A stretch of 64,000 nucleotides of DNA from JALZKA01 sp963786495 (GCA_963786495.1 CAWAZL010000008.1:1-64000), one strand, 5' to 3'; numbered from the stretch's first letter, positions 35,763 through 43,931 are shown. Notes: a model not told the origin generated them from the sequence alone. A program made the numbers and translations.

Positions 35763-36200
35763 ATGAGGATCCGGGAGGTAGCCCAGAACCTTGGAGGCTC
35801 CCGCGTAGTGGCGGCCGGTATCGGCCTCGCCCTGATCGTGGGCGCCTCAGGCTGCGGTGAAGACGACTTCGAAAACGACCCGCGCCCGCCGAGCCCGGTC
35901 GAGCTAACCGCAGCGATCGACAAGAAGTCGGTATCGATCGCTCCCAGCGATCCGTCGGCCGGCCTGGTCGTGATCACAATCTCCAACCAGACGGAAGAGC
36001 CGACCAGCCTGATCCTGGATGGCCCGGGTGATGAGGACCCCGCGTCCGGTGACATCCCGCCGCGCGGAACCGGCTCGATCAAGACCGCTCTCGAGGAGGG
36101 CGAGTACCAGGCGATTGCCGGCAACGAGGCGATCGATCCGGCGCCGATCACCGTCGGCCCGCCCGGCGAGTCGTCCCAGAACGACCTGCTGCTGCCCTAG
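35763..36200 (+). CDS. Putative lipoprotein
   Basis: 145 residues. The N-terminal hydrophobic segment VVAAGIGLALIVGASGCGED ends in a lipobox-like ASGC. The mature part, with SAGLVVITISNQTEEPTSLI and TGSIKTALEEGEYQAIAGNE, looks like a single cupredoxin-like or Ig-like beta sandwich but lacks clear copper ligands. It would be anchored on the outer face of the membrane. TAGGGT lies 11 nt before the ATG with CGGAG between. The function is unknown. It converges on the coiled-coil gene with a 4-bp overlap of stops. Confidence 0.65.
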   Translation: MRIREVAQNLGGSRVVAAGIGLALIVGASGCGEDDFENDPRPPSPVELTAAIDKKSVSIAPSDPSAGLVVITISNQTEEPTSLILDGPGDEDPASGDIPPRGTGSIKTALEEGEYQAIAGNEAIDPAPITVGPPGESSQNDLLLP

Positions 36201-37501
36201 GCCTGCTCGGACTCTTCGGCCGCCTCGGCGACCAGCGAGTCGATCCGCTCGAGCTTCATCTGAAGCGTCGCGATCATCTCGTCGAGGCCGGAGCGTGCGC
36301 GGTCCGACGAAGTCTTGATCCCGGTCAGCGCCGACTTGATCGCTTGCGCCTGCTGGAGGCAAGAGAGGGCCTCCTCCGTGACAGAGCGCACCTCTGCCGC
36401 GTCGACCGTGAGATCGCGATCGCGGGCCATCGTCACCCGTGCGGCGGCGAGACGGTAAGCCAGGGCCAGGGGCAGATCGTCCGGGTCCTCGCGATCGACC
36501 GAGACGATCAGCTTGTTCCCCTCGTACTCCCGAAGCTGCTCGCGACCCGCGGGAACTCGATCGTCGCCAGCAACCACTAGAACGCCGAAGGACGCCGCGC
36601 GGGAAGCCATAGCGGCGTTGAGCTCGTCCCAGGCCGCGCGCTTCGAGAGTTGCTTGTCCTTGCACTCGAAGACGATCCGACCCGCGGACGGGCCTTCCGC
36701 GGCACCCAGCTCGACCAGGACGTCGCCCTTCTTGCCGCCGCCCTCGGCCCCCTCCCCGCCGGTGTGGGTGGCGCAATCGTTGCGGATCGAGGCGATCTGC
36801 TCGATCGCCGCGAAAACCTTCTCCTCGAATGAGATGCCCTTGCGCGTCCCGGCCTCTTCGGCCTCGGCAACGCGGTCGTCGGCATCACCGCGCTCAAGCA
36901 CCTGCGCGAGCTCCTTCCGGACTTCGGCGACCTGCACCATGAGCGCCCGGGCCTCCTTCGAATGCGAATCACGAAGACGCTCAACTTCCGCGCGGTTTCG
37001 CTCCTCGGCCTCGAGCATCGCTTTGGCGAGCTGCTTCTGCACGTTGACCAGCGGATTGCTTGCGTCGTCCGCGGTGAGCACTCGGCTCATCGCCTGCAGC
37101 GTCTCCAAGGTGTTCTTCGAGATCGTTTCCTGAACCTGCGCCAACAGTGATTCGTCACCCTCGAATACATCCGCGAGCGATTCGTTGATCGCCTCTGCGG
37201 AAGCGGTAAGGGTTCCCTCGAGCTTCTTGTCAAGCTCGCCAAGGCTGGACTCCACCGCGCGCTGGACGTAATCGACGTTGACCGCCGTCTCCTCGGAGTC
37301 GAGCACGCGCGCGCCGATTTCGATCGCCTTGCGGACCGTCTCTGAAGGAACCGTGCCGGCCTGGGCGCGGTCACGGACAACTTCCGCGGCGCGCCGGTCG
37401 TCCACGGTGAGCCCCTCGATGACGATCTTGTCGCCGAGCGCGCGCACGGTCCCGTCGGGCTCGTCGCCGAGTGAAAGTTGTGGTTTCTCCGAGGCTTCCA
37501 T
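36197..37501 (-). CDS. Coiled-coil protein with PD-(D/E)XK-like nuclease domain
   Basis: 434 residues, cytoplasmic. Residues 1-75 are a mixed N-terminal region. About 80-215 are a long Glu/Ala/Arg-rich coiled coil. A globular domain follows with GKKGDVLVELGAAEG (Asp 260) and GRIVFECKDKQLSKRAAWDE (Glu 279-x-Lys 281), then SRAASFGVLVVAGDDRVP; this is the order of a PD-(D/E)XK nuclease core as seen in DUF2130-type proteins. A second helical stretch closes the protein. It could act in DNA repair or defence, but no partner genes (methylase, helicase, ATPase) are adjacent. The start is the ATG; the long in-frame extension upstream is not supported. Confidence 0.65.
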   Translation of the reverse strand: MEASEKPQLSLGDEPDGTVRALGDKIVIEGLTVDDRRAAEVVRDRAQAGTVPSETVRKAIEIGARVLDSEETAVNVDYVQRAVESSLGELDKKLEGTLTASAEAINESLADVFEGDESLLAQVQETISKNTLETLQAMSRVLTADDASNPLVNVQKQLAKAMLEAEERNRAEVERLRDSHSKEARALMVQVAEVRKELAQVLERGDADDRVAEAEEAGTRKGISFEEKVFAAIEQIASIRNDCATHTGGEGAEGGGKKGDVLVELGAAEGPSAGRIVFECKDKQLSKRAAWDELNAAMASRAASFGVLVVAGDDRVPAGREQLREYEGNKLIVSVDREDPDDLPLALAYRLAAARVTMARDRDLTVDAAEVRSVTEEALSCLQQAQAIKSALTGIKTSSDRARSGLDEMIATLQMKLERIDSLVAEAAEESEQA

Positions 37502-37611
37502 AGTGGATTCTCGAAGGTAGTCGCGCCTTCGGACGGGTTCCTGACAATGGGTGCGATCGACCACGGCCGGATTGCGCGCCGATACGCTTCCGCGGCCCTT
37601 TCCAAAGAATC

Positions 37612-37616
37612 AGGAG
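37612..37616 (+). promoter_or_regulatory. Shine-Dalgarno sequence of ccr
   Basis: AGGAG 9 nt before GTG 37626. ccr is thus one of the minority of genes in this window with a classical ribosome-binding site at an operon-first position. Confidence 0.5.
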
Positions 37617-37625
37617 TGAACTCAC

Positions 37626-38882
37626 GTGGCAGTTGACGTATCGGAAGTCTCGAACCTCGACGTAGAGCCCGGCACGCTGCCGGAGACGATGGCCGCATGG
37701 GTCATCCGCCAGGAGCGCGAAGGTGAGCCCAAGGACGCATTCCAGATCGAGGAGATCGAAGTCCCGGAGCCCGCAGCGTTCGAGGTGATCGTCCGCGTCA
37801 TGGCCGCCGGAGTCAACTTCAACAACGTCTGGGCATCGCTCGGCAAGCCGGTTTCCGTCTTCGGCTACGGCGACCACCCCGAGTTCGGCCACCACATCGG
37901 CGGCTCGGACGCCTCAGGCATCGTCTGGAAGGTCGGCCCGGGAGTCACGAACTGGCAGCCGGGCGACGAGGTCGTCATCCACTGCAACCAGGCCTCTTAC
38001 GAGGACGTCGAGGTCCACGGCCTTGACCCGATGGCCGCCCCCTCGCAGAAGATCTGGGGCTACGAGACCACCTGGGGCTCGTTCGCGCAATTCACGAAGG
38101 TCCAGGCCCAGCAGCTCCTGCCGAAGCCGAAGAACCTCTCGTGGGTCGACTCCTCCGCGTATGGCCTCACCTACTTCACCGCCTACCGGATGCTGTTGAA
38201 CCGCTGCAACATCCAGGCGGGGCACAACGTGCTCATCTGGGGCGCAGCCGGCGGCCTCGGCGTCTTCGCGACCCAGCTCTGCAAGGCGGCGGGCGCGAAC
38301 GCCGTCGGCGTCGTGAGCTCCGCCGAGAAGGGCGAGCTCGTCAAGTCACTCGGCGCCGTCGACTACATCGACCGCAACGAGTTCTCAGGGATGATGCGAA
38401 AGGGCGGCGAGACCGCAGACGAGGAGAAGGAGCGCTTCGGCGTCACCCGCGCCTTCGCAAAGAAGGTCAAGGGGATCCTCGGCGATGCACCCGACATCGT
38501 CTTCGAACACGTCGGCCAGGCCACGTTCCCCACCTCGGTCTTCACCGTGAAGCCGTTCGGCAAAGTCGTCATCTGCGGCGCCACCTCGGGCTACACGCTC
38601 GACTTCGACGTCCGCTACCTGTGGATGAAGCAGAAGGAGATCCTGGGCTCCCACTTCGCGAACGCGTACGAGTGCATGCGCGCGAATCAGCTCATGGCCG
38701 AGGGCAAGGTCCGTCCCGTCCTCTCCGAGGCCATGGACTTCGAAGGGGTTCCCGAGGCGCATCAGATGATGCACGAGAACCGGCACACCGGGAAGATCAC
38801 CGTGCGGGTCGGCGCAACGTCGAACGACGAGGGCCAGCACGAGGAAGGCCCGGGCGCGATCTGGGCGGAGGTCGGCGCGTAA
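37626..38882 (+). CDS. ccr: Crotonyl-CoA carboxylase/reductase
   Basis: 418 residues; NADPH-dependent reductive carboxylation of crotonyl-CoA to ethylmalonyl-CoA, the key step of the ethylmalonyl-CoA pathway. It is an MDR-superfamily protein but with Ccr-specific blocks: VMAAGVNFNNVWASLGKPVS, FGHHIGGSDASGIVWKVGPG, IWGYETTWGSFAQFTKVQAQ (includes the WGYET Glu of the CO2-binding pocket), NVLIWGAAGGLGVFATQLCK (NADP loop) and GSHFANAYECMRANQLMAEG. Length and motifs distinguish it from plain enoyl reductases, which lack the long insertion before the Rossmann domain. It is monocistronic here, with ecm 5 kb downstream. Confidence 0.95.
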   Translation: MAVDVSEVSNLDVEPGTLPETMAAWVIRQEREGEPKDAFQIEEIEVPEPAAFEVIVRVMAAGVNFNNVWASLGKPVSVFGYGDHPEFGHHIGGSDASGIVWKVGPGVTNWQPGDEVVIHCNQASYEDVEVHGLDPMAAPSQKIWGYETTWGSFAQFTKVQAQQLLPKPKNLSWVDSSAYGLTYFTAYRMLLNRCNIQAGHNVLIWGAAGGLGVFATQLCKAAGANAVGVVSSAEKGELVKSLGAVDYIDRNEFSGMMRKGGETADEEKERFGVTRAFAKKVKGILGDAPDIVFEHVGQATFPTSVFTVKPFGKVVICGATSGYTLDFDVRYLWMKQKEILGSHFANAYECMRANQLMAEGKVRPVLSEAMDFEGVPEAHQMMHENRHTGKITVRVGATSNDEGQHEEGPGAIWAEVGA

Positions 38883-38892
38883 CTACGCCGCT

Positions 38893-40071
38893 CTAGGGCT
38901 TGACCTTGAAGGTGTCGGAGGCCGGCGTGGGATCGGCTACCCCGCCCACCTTCGCCCTGACCCGGAACTTGTGATCGCCCTTCGAGAGGTTCTTCACCTC
39001 GTGAGGTGACGAGCAGCTCTTGTAGGGCTTCTTGTCGAGCTTGCACTCGAAGCTTGCGCCCGCCGGGGGAGTCGATTCGAACTCGTACTTCGCCTTGTCC
39101 TTCTTGATCACGTCCTTCGGCTTCTTCGTGATCTCGGTGTCCGGCTCGCCGCCGCCGCCTGCCGCCGGCGCCCAGCTCGGATACTCGTCCTGGACGCCCG
39201 GCGACATCGTCAGGTTCACCACGTCCGTAAGCGGATTTGCCACGCCGACGGAGTAGATCTCGGCGCTGCCGAACGCGGCAGCGATGCGGGTGCCGTCAGG
39301 CGACCACACCGGCGCGTAGTAGCCCGATGCGCCTGTCAGCGCGGCGGGGTTCGTGCCGTTGGCATCCATCGTCCAGATTGATCCGTTGTCCACATTCGCC
39401 CAGGCAATCCGCTCCCCGTCCGGCGACCAGGTCGGCCCGACGTCCTGGGCGGTGTTATCCGTGAGCGGCTGCTGGTTCGAGCCGTTCGCGTTCATGACGT
39501 AGATCTCGTTCTCTTCGTACGGACCCACCGGGTTGCCGTCGACGTGCCCGTTGATCGTGAATGCGATCTTGGTCCCGTCGGGCGAAAACTCCGGGCAGCA
39601 CTCGTAGGCGATTGGCGTATTGGTGAGGTTGGTTGGGGTGCCGCCGCCCTCCGGGATCGACCAAAGATCAGTAGGCCCTGCGAAGACGATCGTGTTGCCA
39701 TCCGGTGACCAAGTTGGCTCGGACTCGAATACATCGTTGTCGGTGAGCTGGACCTGGTTCGTGCCATCTGCGTCCATCTGCCAGATGTCGATTGAGTCGC
39801 CTGGCTCGATGTCCCTCTGGCTCATGAACGCGATCTTGGAACCGTCAGGAGAGATCTGCGCCCGCTCGTCGTGAGAGGTGTTATCGGTGAGCTGGTCTTC
39901 GTTCGACCCGTCCGGGTCCATCATCCAGATCTCATAGGCCGGGCCCGTATAGCTCTGCCAGATGATCGGCCCGTTTTCACCGGGCGGAGTGGCAGTTGCG
40001 GGCGGAGCGAGAACGAGGAGTGCTGCGACGATTCCTCCGAGCCCGAGCCCCCACACATTGCGGTTTCCCAT
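38893..40071 (-). CDS. Secreted PD40/TolB-like beta-propeller protein
   Basis: 392 residues. The signal peptide is GLGLGGIVAALLVLAPPATA. Five or more PD40/WD40-like blades follow, with repeats such as AQISPDGSKIAFMSQRD, PTWSPDGNTIVFAG, PEFSPDGTKIAFTINGH and PTWSPDGERIAWANV, each after a DGSN/ANGSN turn. The C-terminal module (PDTEITKKPKD, FECKLDKKPYKSCSSPHEVK, GDHKFRVRAK) is a beta-sandwich with paired Cys that I associate with surface proteins of Thermoleophilia. It probably binds cell-wall or extracellular ligands. The ATG has TATTCT six nt upstream. The stop is 10 nt from the convergent ccr stop. Confidence 0.75.
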   Translation of the reverse strand: MGNRNVWGLGLGGIVAALLVLAPPATATPPGENGPIIWQSYTGPAYEIWMMDPDGSNEDQLTDNTSHDERAQISPDGSKIAFMSQRDIEPGDSIDIWQMDADGTNQVQLTDNDVFESEPTWSPDGNTIVFAGPTDLWSIPEGGGTPTNLTNTPIAYECCPEFSPDGTKIAFTINGHVDGNPVGPYEENEIYVMNANGSNQQPLTDNTAQDVGPTWSPDGERIAWANVDNGSIWTMDANGTNPAALTGASGYYAPVWSPDGTRIAAAFGSAEIYSVGVANPLTDVVNLTMSPGVQDEYPSWAPAAGGGGEPDTEITKKPKDVIKKDKAKYEFESTPPAGASFECKLDKKPYKSCSSPHEVKNLSKGDHKFRVRAKVGGVADPTPASDTFKVKP

Positions 40072-40128
40072 GCGGCGAGAATAAACCTCCTCTCAAAGCT
40101 TGTAAAGCGAGCGATAGGATGCGCGCCG

Positions 40129-40440
40129 ATGCACGTCAACAACATCGACTGGAACATCAACCCATTCCGCGCCAACGAGTGGTTCGAGATCTGGCACCCC
40201 GCCCTTGATCGTGCGCTTGCCCACGGCGCCAGCACTTGCTACATGACCCGGGCGATCGACAACCCGCTCCACTTCAGGCAGGTATCGGTCTGGGAAGACA
40301 AGTCCGACTTCGACAACTACTGGGCCTCTGACGAGATCGCGGCGCTCCGCCAGGACGCGCTCGCCTACTACCACAAGCCTCTCTACCCGACCTGGCACTC
40401 GCTGGTCGCCGAAGCGGCCCTCGATCGCAGCGCCAGCTAG
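40129..40440 (+). CDS. Hypothetical ABM-like dimeric alpha/beta-barrel protein
   Basis: 103 residues. It reads VNNIDWNINPFRANEWFEIW, MTRAIDNPLHFRQVSVWEDK and SDFDNYWASDEIAALRQDAL, a pattern like small antibiotic-biosynthesis-monooxygenase or EthD-type barrels. No cofactor motif is visible. TAGGAT lies 8 nt before the ATG. Its stop overlaps the stop of the convergent LysR regulator gene by 4 bp. Function is unknown. Confidence 0.65.
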   Translation: MHVNNIDWNINPFRANEWFEIWHPALDRALAHGASTCYMTRAIDNPLHFRQVSVWEDKSDFDNYWASDEIAALRQDALAYYHKPLYPTWHSLVAEAALDRSAS

Positions 40441-41369
40441 GCGACAGCTTCGAGCTTCGCCTCCGCGCTGCGTGCACAGCGCTCGCCGGCTTCGACAAGT
40501 GCCTTGCGCATGGCCTCGGTTGCAGCTGAGCGCGTTTTTCGCGTCGCGACCCAGACGCGGCGCATCGGCGCCTGCGGCGAGGTCGGCCTGACCGCAACCC
40601 CTTTTCGCAGCGCGTGCAGGGCGAGGTCGGGCAGAAGCGTTACGCCGAGACCCTCTGCGATGAATCCTTGAAGCACGTGATAGTCGTCTGACTCGAACGC
40701 GATGCGGGGCTCGAACCCCGCGTCGCGACACGCCGAGAGAAGGATCAATGAGCAAGAACTCGGCGTGCTGCCCGAGAGCCACGGCTCGTCGGCCAGGTCC
40801 GCCATGTTGACCTGCTGGTGCCTCGCCAGGGGATGGTTCTCGGGCATCGCTACGTACAGGGCCTCCGTCAGCAGCAGTGTGTGCTCCAGGTCCCGGTCGT
40901 CCGGGGCAACGGATCCCGGGTAGTCGAACGTCACCGCCACATCGAGATCCCCGGCGCGCAGCTTGGGCAGCGACTCCTCGGGCTCGGCATCCGCTACCGC
41001 CAGCCGCACCTTGGGATGCCGCCCCGCAAAGTCAGAGACGGCCTGCGTAAGAAGAGTGGCGCTCGCGCTGGGAAAGCTCGCTACGCGGACCTCGCCTCCC
41101 TCGAGCCCCGCAATGGCCTGAAGCTCGCGCTCGGCCTCCTCGAGGCGACAGATCGCCGCGTCTGCGTGCTCAACCAGGACGCGACCGGCGTCGGTTGGTT
41201 TCGTGCCGCCGCGCGTGCGCTCCAGAAGGGTCATCCCCACCTCGCGCTCCAGCGTCGCGATCTGCTGACTGACCGCGGACTGCGAGAGGTAGAGAGCGTC
41301 CGCGGCTCCTGAGAACGATCCGTGGTTCACGACCTCGCGAAGGATGTTCAACCGCTTCACATCAAGCAT
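40437..41369 (-). CDS. LysR-family transcriptional regulator
   Basis: 310 residues, usual LTTR length. The N-terminal winged helix-turn-helix is LREVVNHGSFSGAADALYLS then QSAVSQQIATLEREVGMTLL. The effector domain starts about residue 90 (GEVRVASFPSASATLLTQAV) and ends with GFIAEGLGVTLLPDLALHAL. The ATG lies six nt after a TAAGGT -10 box that is itself inside a perfect ATAAGG-N3-CCTTAT palindrome with T-N11-A geometry, so negative autoregulation is likely. The divergent gene at 41485 is the probable target. The effector cannot be told. Confidence 0.88.
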   Translation of the reverse strand: MLDVKRLNILREVVNHGSFSGAADALYLSQSAVSQQIATLEREVGMTLLERTRGGTKPTDAGRVLVEHADAAICRLEEAERELQAIAGLEGGEVRVASFPSASATLLTQAVSDFAGRHPKVRLAVADAEPEESLPKLRAGDLDVAVTFDYPGSVAPDDRDLEHTLLLTEALYVAMPENHPLARHQQVNMADLADEPWLSGSTPSSCSLILLSACRDAGFEPRIAFESDDYHVLQGFIAEGLGVTLLPDLALHALRKGVAVRPTSPQAPMRRVWVATRKTRSAATEAMRKALVEAGERCARSAEAKLEAVA

Positions 41370-41382
41370 AAGGGCACCTTAT
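41368..41382. promoter_or_regulatory. LysR-type T-N11-A palindrome over its own -10 box and start codon
   Basis: ATAAGG-GCA-CCTTAT, 6-bp perfect arms. Minus-strand TAAGGT (41381-41376) is the leaderless -10 box for the regulator, and the left arm covers the ATG. Regulator bound here would block its own transcription. Confidence 0.6.
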
Positions 41383-41484
41383 CACGAGTCCAAGAACTTC
41401 ATGTTGCGCTTATCTTCGAGGCGCGGGATCCTTCACATATCACGAAACCAGCGTCCCGCTCGTTTCATCACCAGGAGGTAAGTC

Positions 41485-41853
41485 ATGGAAACCACGAAGA
41501 ACTCAAACGGCATCACCATCCGCCGTCTTGGTCACGGTGATGAAGCGGCAATCGAGAGGCTCGTCGAGCTCGACTCGGGCAGGCGTCCCGAGGGCGACCT
41601 GATGGGCGTCGAGATCGAAGGACGGCTTCTGGTCGCCACCTCGGTCGAGACCGGCAACAGCATCGCCGATCCCTTCAGCCGCACCGCCGAGCTCAGGGCC
41701 CTTTTGGAAGTCAGGATGGCCCAGATGAACGGCACAGGCAAGAAGCACCAACGACGCTTCGGCCGCCGCCGACCCCACTCGCGCGGAGCGCTTGCCGGCT
41801 CACCCCCCGGAGCAAGCGGCAAGCTCCTCACGCTCCCCGTCCGGCTCGGCTAA
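41485..41853 (+). CDS. Small GNAT-like N-terminal domain protein, divergent from the LysR gene
   Basis: 122 residues. The N-terminal part, ITIRRLGHGDEAAIERLVEL, GVEIEGRLLVATSVETGNSI and ADPFSRTAELRALLEVRMAQ, resembles the first strands and helices of an acetyltransferase but the acetyl-CoA loop (Q/R-x-x-G-x-G/A) is missing. The C-terminal 45 residues are basic and low-complexity. A strong AGGAGGT lies 5-6 nt before the ATG. It is divergent from the LysR gene with 115 bp between, so it is the likely regulated gene. Function is unknown. Confidence 0.65.
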   Translation: METTKNSNGITIRRLGHGDEAAIERLVELDSGRRPEGDLMGVEIEGRLLVATSVETGNSIADPFSRTAELRALLEVRMAQMNGTGKKHQRRFGRRRPHSRGALAGSPPGASGKLLTLPVRLG

Positions 41854-41875
41854 AGCGGCTGAGACACAGCGCCAC

Positions 41876-41945
41876 GTGCCTGGCACCTAGCTCGGTGCCA
41901 GGCACCAGGCGTGGTGTCAGGCACCAGGCGTGGGGCCTGTCCCCC
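41876..41945. repeat. Cluster of GTGCCAGGCAC-type palindromes
   Basis: GTGCCTGGCACC (41876-41887), GGTGCCAGGCACC (41894-41906) and GGTGTCAGGCACC (41913-41925), the last two in 19-bp tandem register, then GGGGCCTGTCCCC. It lies between the convergent ends of the small GNAT-like gene and clpS, so it may terminate both. It is the third site of this dispersed family in the window. Confidence 0.7.
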
Positions 41946-41954
41946 TCGTGCTGC

Positions 41955-42245
41955 TTAGTGCTGCTCTAGCGGGGCCATGGTGAGGCCCGCGTCTGAGAGC
42001 TGCTCCCAGTAGAGCTCGGCAGGTTCCTTCGGCCCGGTCCAAACCGCCGCCCGGCCCTGGTTGTGGATCTGGTCGGCGTAGCGGTACCCGGCGTCCATGT
42101 TCACGCCCGGAACGACGCGGGCCAGCGAGCTTGCGACGTGATCGAAGGTGTTGTGATCGTCGTTCAAGACGATCACCTGCCAGTTGCCGCCCAGCCCGCC
42201 GCCGGGTCCACCCGTCCGTGGGCGCTCGATCGTCTCGGTTGCCAT
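41955..42245 (-). CDS. clpS: ATP-dependent Clp protease adaptor ClpS
   Basis: 96 residues; delivers N-degron substrates to ClpA/ClpC with ClpP. GGNWQVIVLNDDHNTFDHVA is the signature of the family, where the Asn-Asp-Asp loop binds the N-terminal residue. ADQIHNQGRAAVWTGPKEPA follows, covering the Clp-binding helix. The N-terminal 20 residues are Gly/Pro-rich and flexible, as expected. No clp protease gene is adjacent. Confidence 0.9.
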   Translation of the reverse strand: MATETIERPRTGGPGGGLGGNWQVIVLNDDHNTFDHVASSLARVVPGVNMDAGYRYADQIHNQGRAAVWTGPKEPAELYWEQLSDAGLTMAPLEQH

Positions 42246-42262
42246 GGCGTTGGCCGGCTGCG

Positions 42263-42964
42263 CTACGGCGTGGGGACGCCGACCTTGATCGACGAGATCC
42301 GGGCAGCCGGGCCTGGATTGGCCTTCTTGGTCGAGCCCACGCCGAACGCGACCTTGCGGCCGGTCACCTGACCGGGGTTCGGGTCGTTGTAGCTCTCGAC
42401 CGACTGGCCGTTGACGAATGCGGTCACGTCGTTGCCGGTGATCCGCAGGCGCAGCTTGTTGTTCTCACCAATCGGCTTGATCTTGTTCGCGGTGCCCTTG
42501 ATGGGCAGGCCCGAGCCGCCGCCCGCGGGCTCGCGGGTGAACTTGTACTTCTGGCCCTTGGGCGTCACCCGGAACTCGTACCAGGTGCCATCGCCTACGC
42601 GGACGCGCGCCGCGAGGTACGCGTCGTTGCGGACGTTCTTGGGCGTCGCGTCGAGGATGCGGCCGTCCACCACGATCTCGTGGTCCGGCTGGCCGGCGTC
42701 TCCGGTGACCGGGGGCGAGTACTCGCAGAAGGTCTTCCCGCGTACATCGACCCGCATCGCCTTGTTGTCTGCGACATACGTGCGCTCGCACTTCTTCCCG
42801 CCGCTGATCGCGTCGATCTCTTTGTACGACGCCTTCGACCCGAAGCTGTTCTTGTAGACGTAGACGACGGCCGATGCGCTCGCTGCGAAAACGAAGAGCG
42901 CGCACACGCCGACGCCTAGCGAAAGCCGGAGCCGTGTGAATCCTTTGAGCTTGCGAAGAATCAT
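42263..42964 (-). CDS. Membrane-anchored protein, concanavalin/LamG-like
   Basis: 233 residues. The N-terminal membrane segment is RLSLGVGVCALFVFAASASA. The rest is a beta-rich domain: SGGKKCERTYVADNKAMRVD, YLAARVRVGDGTWYEFRVTP, NNKLRLRITGNDVTAFVNGQ and GRKVAFGVGSTKKANPG, similar to concanavalin-A-like jelly rolls that bind sugars. It would lie outside the membrane. ATG 42964 is preferred because TAGGCT lies 8 nt upstream; an upstream in-frame start at 43021 is less likely. Function is unknown. Confidence 0.65.
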   Translation of the reverse strand: MILRKLKGFTRLRLSLGVGVCALFVFAASASAVVYVYKNSFGSKASYKEIDAISGGKKCERTYVADNKAMRVDVRGKTFCEYSPPVTGDAGQPDHEIVVDGRILDATPKNVRNDAYLAARVRVGDGTWYEFRVTPKGQKYKFTREPAGGGSGLPIKGTANKIKPIGENNKLRLRITGNDVTAFVNGQSVESYNDPNPGQVTGRKVAFGVGSTKKANPGPAARISSIKVGVPTP

Positions 42965-43042
42965 CTCTTTGGAGCCTAGAGATGGAGACACGCCCCGGCA
43001 ACGAAAGATGCGGTCCGGCAAGGACGCGCCCGCGACGCCCGC

Positions 43043-43894
43043 CTAGGCGTTTTCGGCGTCGTCGGCCGCCTCGCGGCGCTTTCGCCAGTAGCGCTCGAGC
43101 CCCTGCCAGAGCTGGTCGGGCGGCATCGCCTGGCGCAGGCGCTCGGCGATCTCCTCCCCCTCGGCGTCAAAGCGGGCATGGAGCCACTCGGCGAATCGGT
43201 CCGGGTCGCCGTGGGAGCTCTCCTCGGCCGCGTCCTTCAGCCATGCCTCCACGCGGGCGATCTGCCCCTCCGCGTCGTCCTTGAAGCCGAAGTGCGTCAT
43301 GCAGATGCGTCGCGGCTCGAGCGACCGGAGCGTCTGGAGCGATTCGAGCCACACCTCAACCTCGATCTCAGGCGGCGGTGTGGGCGCGGCGGCAAGGTCG
43401 GAAGGCGGGACGCTCACGCCGGCGACATCGCCCGTGTAGGCGTCGCCGGACTCGCGGTCGTGGTAGAGCACGTGATGGCGCGCGTGGCCCGGCGCGTAGT
43501 GGACGTCGAGGCCCTCGATCTCCTCCCCGCCCTTGAGGATCGAGACACGATCCTCCGGCACCGGCGCGACCTCGCCCCAGAGCTTCTCCATCTCGTCCCC
43601 GTAGAGGCGCGCGGCGCTCTTGAGCAGGCGCGAGGGGTCGATCACGTGAGGCGCGCCCACTTCGTGGACGAAAACCTGGAGATCGGGGAAGCGGCGGGCA
43701 AGGACCCCGGACGCGCCGGCGTGGTCGAGGTGAATGTGCGTGAGGAGAAGCTTCTTGGGCTCAGACTCCAGGCCATCCAGGAGTGTCTCGACTGTGGATC
43801 CGGGGCCGGGATCCACAATTACGCCCGGGCGCACCTCCCATGCGCCGATCACTCGGTCGCGCCCAAGATGCATGGTGTCGACGAGGTTCGCCAT
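43043..43894 (-). CDS. MBL-fold metallo-hydrolase
   Basis: 283 residues. The zinc motif is LLLTHIHLDHAGASGVLARR (H-x-H-x-D-H). Further ligands are in HYAPGHARHHVLYHD and DAYTGDVAGV, and ICMTHFGFKDDAEGQIARVE holds the last His. The C-terminal helical tail (ERLRQAMPPDQLWQGLERYW) is typical of the group that hydrolyses acyl or lactone thioesters, but substrates vary. The ATG 43894 is chosen because TAGGCT lies 7 nt upstream. It is divergent from ecm with only 43 bp between starts. Confidence 0.85.
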   Translation of the reverse strand: MANLVDTMHLGRDRVIGAWEVRPGVIVDPGPGSTVETLLDGLESEPKKLLLTHIHLDHAGASGVLARRFPDLQVFVHEVGAPHVIDPSRLLKSAARLYGDEMEKLWGEVAPVPEDRVSILKGGEEIEGLDVHYAPGHARHHVLYHDRESGDAYTGDVAGVSVPPSDLAAAPTPPPEIEVEVWLESLQTLRSLEPRRICMTHFGFKDDAEGQIARVEAWLKDAAEESSHGDPDRFAEWLHARFDAEGEEIAERLRQAMPPDQLWQGLERYWRKRREAADDAENA

Positions 43895-43901
43895 CGCGGT
43901 G

Positions 43902-43907
43902 AGCCTA
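43902..43907 (-). promoter_or_regulatory. Leaderless -10 box of the MBL-fold gene
   Basis: TAGGCT on the minus strand, 7 nt before ATG 43894; it favours this start over ATG 43912, which lies upstream of it. Confidence 0.5.
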
Positions 43908-43925
43908 GACATTGCCCTGTCCACT

Positions 43926-43931
43926 TAGAAT
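43926..43931 (+). promoter_or_regulatory. Leaderless -10 box of ecm
   Basis: TAGAAT followed by six nt and ATG 43938; there is no room for a ribosome-binding site. Confidence 0.5.

Noticed and set aside
41876..41945. Repeats considered as a CRISPR array
   Set aside because: Units are 13-19 bp with almost no spacers and no cas genes nearby; the palindromic element explanation fits better.
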